From Paracidovorax wautersii (GTDB lineage: Bacteria > Pseudomonadota > Gammaproteobacteria > Burkholderiales > Burkholderiaceae_C): DNA of 64,000 bases. The position numbers and the translations under genes were made by a program. The stretch's first letter is position 1; each line of letters begins with the position of its first letter. The DNA lies in assembly GCA_009912175.1 (NCBI GenBank), contig WNDQ01000008.1:1-64000 (forward strand), in the 5' to 3' direction. Positions 1 through 7,828 of this stretch are shown here, in pieces. The notes under the pieces were generated by a model. That model was given only the letters and a program-made list of their open reading frames with translations, was not told the origin of the DNA and searched no databases.

Positions 1-63
1 TGCCTGCTGCCTGAACTCCAGGCTGAACTCCTGCCCCTTTCTGCCTGCCTTGCTCTTGGTCAT
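1..63 (-). CDS. IS3-type transposase OrfA, N-terminal 21 codons (partial)
   Basis: An ATG at 63-61 is preceded by GGAGGTGG (74-67) at good spacing. The 21 visible codons read MTKSKAGRKGQEFSLEFRQQ and one further residue. The short basic start followed by a 'x-F-S-x-E-F-(R/K)-x-x-A' stretch is typical of the N-terminal helix-turn-helix of IS3-family OrfA proteins. The gene leaves the window, so the frameshift to OrfB and the DDE domain cannot be checked. Confidence 0.6.
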   Translation of the reverse strand, partial: MTKSKAGRKGQEFSLEFRQQA

Positions 64-127
64 CGTCCACCTCCTATTGCGATAGTTAATCGCTTATAGG
101 GGTGTCCGTGAAACGGGGGCAAGATCA
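1..127 (-). mobile_element. IS3-family insertion sequence, one end only
   Basis: On the minus strand the element starts at 127 with TGATCTTGCCCCCG, which resembles the TGA-plus-C-rich inverted-repeat tips of IS3-family elements (IS407/IS51-like group, from memory). A transposase OrfA start with a strong ribosome site follows about 65 bases inside. The element runs out of the window to the left, so its other end and its target duplication cannot be seen. It sits inside a LysR gene. Base 127 as the outer end is inferred from the tip motif and from where LysR similarity stops. Confidence 0.7.
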
Positions 128-808
128 AGGGTCGTTGACCAGCATCACAGGCCTTTCCGCCGCCACCATCTCCTCGCCGGCTTGGGTGCGCATCGTCCAC
201 GATCTGGCCCGACTGCTGAGGGGTGAACGCATGCCGACACCGGGTAGCGCCGCAAGGCCCGCAGGATCTTTGGGCAGACGCCTGTCCTGCAACAACAACG
301 CGGGAGATGCCACCGCGACCAGATGGATGCGCCCCAGTACGCGGGCCACCATGTTTGGCGGCAGATCAAAGCCGCCGCCAATCGCGACATCGAACCCACC
401 CGCAATCAGGTCGACCGGGCGGTTTTCAAAGAACCAGTCGGGGGTCACCGCGGGGTAGCGCGACAGGAACGCGGGCATGAGGGGCAACAGGTAGTCCATG
501 CCAAAGCCCGGCGATGCACTCAGTTTCAGCACACCGGACGGCTGCCCCGAGTTGACCAGGAGGTCTGCAATGGCCTCCTGAATGTTGTCGAGTCCACCGC
601 GAACGGATTGCAGAAAACGCTCTCCGTTTTCGGTGAGCATCAGCCCTCGTGTGCTGCGCTGGAACAGTTGAACCCCGAGGTTGCGCTCCAGTTGCGCCAC
701 GTTGCGACTGACGGCCGCCGGCGTCAATGCCAGTCTTCGGGCCGCTGCAGAAAAGCTGCCCGATTCAGCGCTGCGAACAAAGGATTCGAGGTTGCTCAGA
801 CTCTCCAA
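125..808 (-). pseudogene. LysR-family regulator truncated by IS insertion
   Basis: The N-terminal winged helix-turn-helix (SFSAAARRL... TPAAVSRNVAQLE) and the start of the effector domain are intact. The protein stops after about 227 residues, where LysR proteins usually have about 300. The last sense codons (N-D-P) run straight into TGA at 127-125, which is the first three bases of the IS end, so the stop comes from the insertion. The last part of the effector domain is missing. I prefer the TTG at 808 because GGAG lies six bases upstream and the HTH then begins near residue 5; an in-frame TTG at 841 would also be possible. The gene is divergent from the oxidoreductase at 935, the usual LysR-target layout. 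It is probably inactive. Confidence 0.75.
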
Positions 809-820
809 AGTCGACTCCGA

Positions 821-837
821 TTCAATTTTTACTTGAA
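821..837. promoter_or_regulatory. LysR-box-like inverted repeat
   Basis: TTCAA-N7-TTGAA lies between the divergent LysR remnant (start near 808) and the oxidoreductase (start 935). AT-rich dyads in such intergenic regions are typical LysR binding sites. Assignment to this regulator is inferred from position. Confidence 0.4.
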
Positions 838-934
838 ACAAATTCTAGGCTGATGCAACTATTCATGGAGGTTCGAAAAATCTAAAGTGACCCACTCGCA
901 CAGCTCGTGCGGCCCTATCACTTGGAGAACATTC

Positions 935-1528
935 ATGACAATCGCCATCATCGGCGCGGGTGCGATCGGCTCTGCCATCGCCCGCAAACTGGCCCATAAC
1001 GGCATCGACGCCGTGATTGCAAACAGCCGCGGCGCTGACTCCCTCAAGGCGTTGACCGACGAATTGGGCCCGCACATCAAAGCCGTGGGCGTTCAGGAAG
1101 CGGCCAAGGCGGACATCGTGTTCCTGGCGGTCAATTGGGGTCGCGTCGGCGCCGCCTTGGCGGGCCTCGGTCCCTGGGAAGGCCGCATCCTGATCGATGC
1201 CAACAATGCCGTGGAAGTCCCCTCGTACAAGGCCGTGGATCTGGGCGGCCGCGCGTCCAGCGACGTGGTGGCCGATCTGGCGCCCGGTGCACGCGTGGTG
1301 AAGGCGTTCAATCACCTGGCCGCTTCTGTTCTGGATGCCGAACCGACCGCGAATGGGGGGCGCCGCGTGCTGTTCCTGGCGGGCCCTGATGCTGACGCCA
1401 AGAAGACCGTCGGCGAGCTGATCGGCAAGCTGGGTTTTGCGCCCGTGGACCTTGGCGGCGTGGATGCCGGCCGCCTGATCCAGTTTCCCGGTCCGCTTGC
1501 GATTCTCAATCTGGTGAAGGTCGACTGA
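935..1528 (+). CDS. NADPH-dependent F420-reductase-like oxidoreductase
   Basis: This 197-residue protein opens with a Rossmann fingerprint, G7-A-G9-A-I-G12, directly after the first strand. It then shows the short layout of the F420-oxidoreductase-like NADP-binding family (PF03807): a cofactor-binding half, an ADIVFLAVN motif, a DANN motif and an A-F-N-H segment near the middle. I start it at the ATG at 935, which has GGAGA seven bases upstream; an in-frame ATG at 887 has no good site and would precede the Rossmann fold with unrelated sequence. Proteins of this group reduce small carbonyl or quinone substrates, or act as NADP-binding modules; the substrate is unknown. It is divergent from the broken LysR gene, which may have regulated it. 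Confidence 0.75.
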   Translation: MTIAIIGAGAIGSAIARKLAHNGIDAVIANSRGADSLKALTDELGPHIKAVGVQEAAKADIVFLAVNWGRVGAALAGLGPWEGRILIDANNAVEVPSYKAVDLGGRASSDVVADLAPGARVVKAFNHLAASVLDAEPTANGGRRVLFLAGPDADAKKTVGELIGKLGFAPVDLGGVDAGRLIQFPGPLAILNLVKVD

Positions 1529-1640
1529 AGCCCGAAAGAAAATCACAGGGACAGGACGCTGTTGACCCCGACTCCGTGGGGAAATCGGCGGCTACGACGA
1601 GGCCCGCGCCAATGAGGAACATGGGTATACCGACGACGGA

Positions 1641-2326
1641 TCAGGCGGTGCGTCCCGAACGCCACACCCGCAGCAGCTCGGCCGAATCCATGACCAGGCC
1701 CAGGTGCAGCGACACCATGCTCAAGGCCGCGGCTTCCAGGTGGTCGTCGGTGCCGCGCACCAGGTCGCGCAGCACGATGACGCGGTAGTTGCGGTGCTGG
1801 CGTCGAAGGCGGTGTTGAGCACGCAGCAGTCGGTGAAGCCGCCGTCGAGCACGACGGTCTCGATGCGCTGGTTGCGCAGCAGGAAGTCCAGGTCGGTCGG
1901 GTAGAAGGCGGACAGGCGCCGTTTGGTGTCCACGCGCAGGTCGCTGGGCGCGACCTCGGTGCACCACTCGGTCCAGCGGCTGCCTTCGATGGCATGGGCG
2001 TGCGCGTTGGGAATGGGGCCGACATGCAGCTGGAAGGTGCGGCGCCAGGCGGCGGGTATGCCGCGCACGTCGTCCTCGCCGCCCGGGCGCACGGTGCTGC
2101 GCACGTGGATCAGCCGTACGCCCAGTGCGCGCACCTGCGTGTGAAAGGCGTCGATGGGCGCGACCAGTTCGCGCGCACGCGGCGCCGGGCAGGGGCAGTC
2201 GGGCGAGTCGTCGAGGTGGCCGCGGTGCATGTCGATGGAGACCACGGCGGTGGTGGCCGGGTTCAGGTAGTCGGCGAAGTCGGCTTCGGCCAGCTCGCGC
2301 GGGCGCTCGTAGACGTAGGTTTGCAT
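1641..2326 (-). pseudogene. Isochorismatase-family cysteine hydrolase, frameshifted
   Basis: The first frame (from 2326) has a catalytic Asp in VSIDMHRGH, a family K-R segment (DTKRRLSAF) and the nucleophile-region Cys in GGFTDCCVLNT. Just after NTAFDAS the reading frame fails. The expected continuation, RNYRVIVLRDLVRGTDDHLE and onward to a stop at 1641, is in another frame. Adding one A (AGCACCGC to AGCAACCGC, near 1795) restores the whole family pattern. Relatives hydrolyse amide or carbamate bonds; RutB (ureidoacrylate amidohydrolase) is one. It is last in a transport/oxygenase operon, 52 bases after a permease, and probably acts on the imported compound. Real mutation and sequencing error cannot be told apart here. 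Confidence 0.75.
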
Positions 2327-2378
2327 GCGGGTGTTTTTTCGGGGGGACTGGAAACGGAACAGCGGTCAGCGCCGTTCT

Positions 2379-3290
2379 TCACGCAAAAAGGGTTCGCCCA
2401 GCGCGCCGGGCGTTTCGTCGCGGCCGCCGCGCCAGTGCCACCCAGACCATGACGCCCAGCGTGACGACGTAGGGCGTCATCAGCACGAAGTACTGCGGCA
2501 GGCCGATGCCGGCGGCGGCCAGTTGCGGGATCAGCGCCTCGATGCCGCCGAACAGCACGGTGCCGGCCAGCGCGCGCCAGGGCGACCAGCGCGCAAAGAT
2601 GACCAGCGCCACCGCGATCCAGCCGCGCCCGCCGGTCATGCCGGCGATCCACAGCTTGGTGCTGGCCACGGCGATGTAGCTGCCGGCCAGGCCGATCAGC
2701 GCGGCGCCGGCCACGATGGCCCAGAAACGCACGCGCAGCACCGGCACGCCGGCGGCATCGGCCGCTTGCGGGCTTTCGCCCACGGCGCGCAGGCGCAGGC
2801 CGCTGGCGGTGTGGTGCAGCCACCCGACCACGCCCACGAAGATGAAGGGAACCAGGTAGGCCGCCACGTTCTGGCGAAACAACCCGCCGACCAGCGGCAG
2901 CGCGGCCAGCGGGCCCAGCGCCACGGCTTCGGGGCCGCTGACGGGCTGGTTGGTCCAGCCCAGCACGGTGCCGAGCAGCCCGGTCAGCCCCTGGCAGAAG
3001 AACACCAGCGCCAGCCCGGCGATGACCTGGTTGATGCGCAGCCACACCACCATCACCGCGAACAGCACCGACACCAGTGCGGCCGCGAGCATGCCGGCGA
3101 TGAGGCCGACGCCGGGGTCGTGCACGGCCAGCACGGCGCCGATGCCCGCGAGCGCGCCGACCAGCATCAGGCCTTCGGCGCCGAGCGAGAGCACGCCCGC
3201 GCGTTCGCTCACGATCAGGCCCAGCGCGGCCAGCGCGTAGGGAATGGCGAAGTCGGGCGTGTTGGCGATCCAGTGCGTCAGCAGGTCCAT
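2379..3290 (-). CDS. ABC transporter inner-membrane permease (nucleoside/BMP type)
   Basis: The 303-residue protein is strongly hydrophobic, with about eight to ten membrane segments. It carries the BPD_transp_2 signature of branched-chain/sugar/nucleoside permeases, including LSLGAEGLMLVGA near the N-terminus and a GxNxxAAxxAGV-like segment (GESPQAADAAGVPV). It pairs with the permease at 3314-4483: together they match the two-permease arrangement of NupP/NupQ-type nucleoside importers. It starts at the ATG at 3290, 23 bases after the stop of the partner gene, so the two are probably translated from one mRNA. The substrate is unknown; the BMP receptor at 6228 sets specificity. Confidence 0.85.
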   Translation of the reverse strand: MDLLTHWIANTPDFAIPYALAALGLIVSERAGVLSLGAEGLMLVGALAGIGAVLAVHDPGVGLIAGMLAAALVSVLFAVMVVWLRINQVIAGLALVFFCQGLTGLLGTVLGWTNQPVSGPEAVALGPLAALPLVGGLFRQNVAAYLVPFIFVGVVGWLHHTASGLRLRAVGESPQAADAAGVPVLRVRFWAIVAGAALIGLAGSYIAVASTKLWIAGMTGGRGWIAVALVIFARWSPWRALAGTVLFGGIEALIPQLAAAGIGLPQYFVLMTPYVVTLGVMVWVALARRPRRNARRAGRTLFA

Positions 3291-3313
3291 GGTGGATTCC
3301 TTGGAGCGTGTTC

Positions 3314-4483
3314 CTACACGGCCGCCACGCGGCGGATGCGGTGGCGAATGAAGAAGTCGCTGGCGGCCACGAAGATCACCAGGATGGCCTGGATGAGCTG
3401 CACCATCGAGAACGGAATTTGATAAAAAACCCGCAGGCTGCGCCCGGCCACGAACAGCGCGGCCACCAGCACGGCGACGACGCTGGCCGCCAGCGGGTTG
3501 TTGCGTGCCAGAAAGGCGATCAGGATGCCCGAGAAGCCATAGCCGTTGTAGAAGGCCTGCGTGAGCCGCCCTTCCTGGCCGGCCGTGACCATGAAGCCGG
3601 CCAGCCCCGCCAGCGCGCCCGACAGCAGCACGCTGGCGGCCACCAGTCGGCCGACCGGCACACCCACGGCACGGGCCACACGTGCGCTGGCGTGCACAAA
3701 GCGCAGGTAGAGCCCGGCGCGGCTGCGGTCGACGAACCACCAGGCCGCCAGCGCCACGGCCAGCGCCAGCACGATGGCGCTGCTCAAGCCGCCAGGCAGG
3801 TCGGGCAGGCGCTCGAAGTCGGCGTAGCGCGGCGAATAGGGAAATGCGTCCTTGGGGTCTTTCCAGGCGCCGTAGAGCAGGTGCAGCAGCAAGTTGGCCG
3901 CCACGTAGTTGAGCATGAGCGAGCTGATGATTTCGTTGATGCCCAGCTTGAATTTCAGCAGCGCGGGCGCGACCACCCAGAGCAGGCCGGCGGCCATGGC
4001 GAAGGCGGCCATCAGCGGCAGGCGCGTGGCCTCGGGGCCGATGCCGTGCAGCGACACGAAGGTCGCGCCGATGGCGCCGAAGATCATCTGGCCTTCCAGC
4101 CCCAGGTTCCAGAAACGGGCACGAAACGCCATGGCCGCCGCCAGCCCGACCATGACCATGGGCGCGGCCTGGAACAGCACGGCGCGCAGGTTCTGCGCGT
4201 CCAAAAAGGTCTGCACGATGAACTCGTCGAGCAGGTCTGCGGGCGACACACCAGCCGCCACCAGGATGGCGCCGCTGACCAGCAGCCCGGCCAGCACGGC
4301 CAGCGCCAGAATGGCGGCCTGCCAGGGCCAGGCGAGCTGCTGGCGCACCTCCAGCGCATAGCGGCGCGCGAGCAGTGGAACAAAGGCGCGCGCGGGCCTG
4401 GTGGCCGCAGCGGCAGGCGCAGGCGTCACCGCGGCAGCAGGCGGCGGCAGCGGCCGGTCGGGTGAAAGCGGGAGTGAGGCCAT
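3314..4483 (-). CDS. ABC transporter inner-membrane permease (nucleoside/BMP type)
   Basis: The protein has 389 residues. A cytoplasmic N-terminus of about 35 residues rich in Pro and Ala is followed by several membrane helices and the FWNLGLEGQMIFGA motif characteristic of BPD_transp_2 permeases that work with BMP-family receptors. LGINEIISSLMLNYVA further on is also typical of YufP/NupP-like proteins. It sits between the ATPase and the second permease, all on the minus strand, and forms the other half of the membrane channel. The start at 4483 follows the ATPase stop by 53 bases. Confidence 0.87.
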   Translation of the reverse strand: MASLPLSPDRPLPPPAAAVTPAPAAAATRPARAFVPLLARRYALEVRQQLAWPWQAAILALAVLAGLLVSGAILVAAGVSPADLLDEFIVQTFLDAQNLRAVLFQAAPMVMVGLAAAMAFRARFWNLGLEGQMIFGAIGATFVSLHGIGPEATRLPLMAAFAMAAGLLWVVAPALLKFKLGINEIISSLMLNYVAANLLLHLLYGAWKDPKDAFPYSPRYADFERLPDLPGGLSSAIVLALAVALAAWWFVDRSRAGLYLRFVHASARVARAVGVPVGRLVAASVLLSGALAGLAGFMVTAGQEGRLTQAFYNGYGFSGILIAFLARNNPLAASVVAVLVAALFVAGRSLRVFYQIPFSMVQLIQAILVIFVAASDFFIRHRIRRVAAV

Positions 4484-4536
4484 CGGAGCAGTCGGTGCGT
4501 GGAAGGAACAGGGCAGGGCGGGTGTGCGCGTGGCGA

Positions 4537-6066
4537 TCAGTGGGCCACCATGGCCTGGCCCACGTCCTGGCGGCTGGCCGGCGCGTCGAACTCGGCCACG
4601 ACACGGCCGCGCACGATCACGCCCACGCGATCGGCCAGGGCCAGCACCTCGTCGAGGTCTTCGCTGATGAGCAGCACGCCGGCGCCGGCCTCGCGCGCGG
4701 CACGCAGTCGTGCATGAACCTGGGCACTGGCGCGCACGTCCAGCCCGCGGCTGGGACTGTGAGCCACGACCAGCCGCGGCTGGCGGCTGAACTCGCGCGC
4801 GATCACGAGCTTTTGCGCATTGCCGCCCGACAGCAGCGCGGCCTTCTGGCGCAGCGAGCGCACGCCCAGCACGTCGAAGGCCTGGACGGCCTCGGCCGCG
4901 GCGGCCTCCATCGCGCGGCGGTCCAGCCGCCAGGCGCTGCCGTAGCGGCCGGTGTGCACCTGGCCGATGCCGAAGTTCTCGGCAATCGACAGCGCCCCAG
5001 CCAGCGCCAGGCCGTAGCGGTCGGCCGGGATGGCGGCGATGCCCAGCGTGCGGCGCTGCTCGGGGCTGGCCGCACGCAGGTCGCCGTGGCCTTCGAAGTC
5101 GAGCGTGCCTGCGGCCAGCGGCAGCAGGCCCAGAATGGCCTGCGCCAGCTCGCCCTGGCCGTTGCCGCCGACGCCGGCCAGGCCGTAGATCTCGCCCGCG
5201 CGCACGGTCAGCGACAGGCCGTCGAGCGCGGGCTGGCCCGTGCCCGCGCTGCGCAGGCCACGCACAGCCAGGCGCACGGGGTGCTGAGTCTCGCGCACGA
5301 CTTCGGAGGACGCAGCGGGCGGCTGGGCGGTCTCGCCCACGGTCAGCCGGACCAGTTCGGCCTCGCTGGCCGCGCGTGGGTCCAGCGTGGCGATGGTCCG
5401 GCCGCCGCGCATGATGGTCACCTGGTCGGCATAGGCCTTGACGTCGGCCATCTTGTGCGTGACCAGAATCACGGCCGCGCCCTGGCCGGCCAGCGTGCGC
5501 ATGGTCGACAGCAGGCGCGCGGCCTCGGTGTCGGTCAGAACGGCGGTGGGCTCGTCCAGGATCAGAATGCGCGCACCCGCCAGCAGCACCTTGAGGATCT
5601 CCACGCGCTGCTGCTCGGCCACCGACAAAGACTCGACACGGCGGTCGGCCTCGATGGCAAATCCCAGCGCCTGCGCCTGGCGCGCGATGCCTTCGCGCAC
5701 GGCCGCCAGGCGCGCGCGATAGCTTTGCACCGGGTCGTGCTCGGCCGGCGCGGGCAGGGCCAGCAGGATGTTTTCGGCCACCGTGAAAGGGCCGACCAGC
5801 TTGAAGTGCTGGTGCACCATGCCGATGTGATGCCGCGCGGCATCGCTCGGGCCGGCCAGCCGTGTCGGGTTGTCGTCGACCAGCAGCGTGCCGGCCTCGG
5901 GCGCGTAGAGCCCGGCCGCGATGTTCATCAACGACGACTTGCCCGCGCCGTTCTCGCCCAGCAGCGCATGCACCTCGCCCCAGCGCGCACAAAAATGCGC
6001 GCCAGCCAGGGCCCGAAAGCCATCGAAACTTTTGTCGATGCCTTGCAATTCAAGAGCGTGGTTCAT
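4537..6066 (-). CDS. ABC transporter ATP-binding protein with two nucleotide-binding domains
   Basis: This 509-residue protein has two tandem ATPase domains, as in sugar and nucleoside importers (RbsA/NupA type). The first half has a full Walker A (GENGAGKSS from residue 37), a signature of the form LSVAEQQ and Walker B with LILDEPTAVL. The second half has an altered Walker A region (GVGGNGQGE) that keeps no GKS/T, while its signature LSGGNAQK is intact. This asymmetry, with one degenerate site, is normal in the family. It powers import of the compound bound by the BMP receptor. It starts at 6066; a hairpin-rich 161-base gap separates it from the receptor gene. Confidence 0.9.
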   Translation of the reverse strand: MNHALELQGIDKSFDGFRALAGAHFCARWGEVHALLGENGAGKSSLMNIAAGLYAPEAGTLLVDDNPTRLAGPSDAARHHIGMVHQHFKLVGPFTVAENILLALPAPAEHDPVQSYRARLAAVREGIARQAQALGFAIEADRRVESLSVAEQQRVEILKVLLAGARILILDEPTAVLTDTEAARLLSTMRTLAGQGAAVILVTHKMADVKAYADQVTIMRGGRTIATLDPRAASEAELVRLTVGETAQPPAASSEVVRETQHPVRLAVRGLRSAGTGQPALDGLSLTVRAGEIYGLAGVGGNGQGELAQAILGLLPLAAGTLDFEGHGDLRAASPEQRRTLGIAAIPADRYGLALAGALSIAENFGIGQVHTGRYGSAWRLDRRAMEAAAAEAVQAFDVLGVRSLRQKAALLSGGNAQKLVIAREFSRQPRLVVAHSPSRGLDVRASAQVHARLRAAREAGAGVLLISEDLDEVLALADRVGVIVRGRVVAEFDAPASRQDVGQAMVAH

Positions 6067-6145
6067 GATCCAGTCCGGTCAAGGTCGAGGCGCTCAAGTG
6101 CGTTTGAAATCGTGATGTTGTCGGCATTGCCAGCAGCCTTTTCAA

Positions 6146-6223
6146 GCGACAGCGTGGCCGGGCTTGGCCCGGCCAGGGCTGTCGCCCCCTTGAGGGGGAG
6201 GCGCCGCAGGCGCGTCGGGGGTG
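6146..6223. repeat. Intergenic hairpin/REP-like element
   Basis: The gap between receptor and ATPase genes holds a long imperfect dyad (GCGACAGC, then TGGCCGGGC, a ttg loop, and the complementary arms GCCCGGCCA and GCTGTCGC). Next to it lie CCCCCTTGAGGGGG and a GGCGCC/GGCGC dyad. It begins five bases past the receptor stop codon. From memory, similar C-rich/G-rich hairpins recur between genes in Comamonadaceae. Such structures after a receptor gene can protect the upstream mRNA or limit read-through, giving more receptor than membrane components. That role is inferred. Confidence 0.5.
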
Positions 6224-6227
6224 GTCT

Positions 6228-7331
6228 CTACTTCTGCGTGATGACGCCTTTGACAAACCAGTCCATCTTCCAGAGATCGCCATCCGACAGCACCTGGCCC
6301 GCAGGCACGCGCTCCTTGCCGTCGCGGTCGCTCAAGGGGCCGGCGTAGATCTGTTTGCCTTTGAGGATGGCATCGCGCTCGGCCAGGATGGCGTCCTGCT
6401 TGTCCTTGGGGATCTGGCTGCCGAGCTTGGAGATGTCGGTGCCGCCGTCCTTCATCTCGATGAAGGCGCCGTAGGGCGCGGGTTTCCAGTTGCCGGCGAT
6501 GACCTTCTGCAGCTCGGGGATCAGGAAGCGGTCCCAGACCCAGACCGACGAGCAGATGGTGGCCTTGGGCGCGAACTGGCTGAGGTCGCGGTGGTGGCCG
6601 GTGCCGAGCTTGCCGCGCTCCTGCGCCACGATCTGCGGCGTGGGGCTGTCCACGTGCTGGCCGATCACGTCGGCGCCCTGGTCGATCAGCGCGGCGGCCG
6701 CGGCGCGTTCCTTGACGGGGTCGTTCCAGGCGCCGGTGTAGATCACCGTGACGGTGGCGTTGGGGTTCATCTTCTGCGCGCCCAGCGCGTAGGCGTTGAC
6801 GGTCCAGTTGACCACGCCAAAGGGGTTGGCCGCCACGAAGCCGAGCTTGCCGCTCTTGCTGGCCGCGCCCGCGGCCATGCAGCACAGGTACTGGCTTTCG
6901 TAGGTGCGGCCGTAGAACGATTCGAGGTTCTTGCCGTTGGTCGTGCCCGAGGCGTTGAGGAAGGCCACATCGGGGTATTTGGCGGCCAGGTCCTTGAAGG
7001 CGTCGGAGTAGCCGAAGGCCGTGCCGATGACGATGTTGGCCCCGCGCGCGATGAAACGTTCGGCCGCCGGCTTGATGGCCGAGGCGTCTTCGGGCACGCT
7101 TTCAACGAAGGGGATCTTCTGGCCCAGTGCCTTTTCGATCTTGGCGCGCGCTTCGTCAATGGCCTGGGTCCAGCCACCGTCGTTCTTGGGGCCGAAATAG
7201 ATCATGGCGATCTTGGGCGGCCCCTTGAGCGTGAAGCCGGTGTCCTGGGCCTGGGCTTCGGAGGGCAGGGCGGCCAGCAGCGCGGCACTGCCGGCCAGGC
7301 TGGCGAGAAGGGCGGGAAAAGGCTTCTTCAT
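6228..7331 (-). CDS. BMP-family ABC transporter substrate-binding protein
   Basis: The 367-residue protein starts with a Sec-type signal (KK, hydrophobic core, cleavage near AQAQD) and is periplasmic. It matches the basic membrane protein / PnrA-like receptor family: an opening strand IAMIYFGPKNDGGWT, a GANIVIGTAFGYSD segment and a G-K-L-G-F-V interdomain region. Known members bind nucleosides, purine bases or autoinducer-like ligands. It is followed by its two-domain ATPase and two permeases. The upstream VOC and oxygenase genes suggest the ligand is a ring compound that is oxidised after uptake. Confidence 0.88.
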   Translation of the reverse strand: MKKPFPALLASLAGSAALLAALPSEAQAQDTGFTLKGPPKIAMIYFGPKNDGGWTQAIDEARAKIEKALGQKIPFVESVPEDASAIKPAAERFIARGANIVIGTAFGYSDAFKDLAAKYPDVAFLNASGTTNGKNLESFYGRTYESQYLCCMAAGAASKSGKLGFVAANPFGVVNWTVNAYALGAQKMNPNATVTVIYTGAWNDPVKERAAAAALIDQGADVIGQHVDSPTPQIVAQERGKLGTGHHRDLSQFAPKATICSSVWVWDRFLIPELQKVIAGNWKPAPYGAFIEMKDGGTDISKLGSQIPKDKQDAILAERDAILKGKQIYAGPLSDRDGKERVPAGQVLSDGDLWKMDWFVKGVITQK

Positions 7332-7382
7332 GGTGGCGATCGGCTCGGGTGGAAAGAACGGATGGGTGGGGTGATGGACGTG

Positions 7383-7775
7383 TCAGGCCAGCATGTGGTT
7401 GATACGAAAGACGTTGCCTTCGGGGTCGCGCAGCACGGCCTGGTACCAGCGGTAATAGGTCTCGTACGGCGGCTTGACGAGCGTGGCGCCGGCGGCGACG
7501 GCCACGGGCACCATGCGGTCGACCTCGGCCGGGCTGTCGACGTCGAAGTTCAGCAGGAAGCTGTCGCCGCGCACGTCGTCGGCGCCGGGTCCGAGCTGCA
7601 GCAGGCCATAGGCATCGGGCGCGTTGAAGCCCAGGCAGCTGCGGCCGGTGTCCAGGCCCCGGAAGATGGGCGAGCGGATGGCTTCGATTTCGGCAAAACC
7701 GGAGACGCGCTGGTAGAAGCCGCTGAGCGCGACGACGTCGCGCGCGAACACATTGACGTAGGACAGCGTGGCCAT
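7383..7775 (-). CDS. VOC-superfamily (glyoxalase/dioxygenase-fold) protein
   Basis: The 130-residue length is that of a single VOC module pair. It shows VNVFARDVVALSGFYQRV at the N-terminus and V-L-R-D-P-E-G-N-V-F near the C-terminus, the standard ends of glyoxalase-like domains. Members are metal-dependent lyases, isomerases or ring-cleaving enzymes, or simply bind ligands, so no reaction can be assigned. The start is the ATG at 7775; the gene sits 53 bases downstream of the oxygenase stop and 51 bases upstream of the BMP receptor, inside one operon. Confidence 0.8.
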   Translation of the reverse strand: MATLSYVNVFARDVVALSGFYQRVSGFAEIEAIRSPIFRGLDTGRSCLGFNAPDAYGLLQLGPGADDVRGDSFLLNFDVDSPAEVDRMVPVAVAAGATLVKPPYETYYRWYQAVLRDPEGNVFRINHMLA

Positions 7776-7828
7776 GGAGCGGACGAAGAAAGGAAAAAGA
7801 GAAACCGCGAGGGCGGGACTTGCCGGCT

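Noticed and set aside
1529-1640. A short hydrophobic minus-strand peptide (MFLIGAGLVVAADF) in the gap after the oxidoreductase
   Set aside because: About 30 codons, no ribosome site, and no neighbouring transporter fragment to which it could belong.
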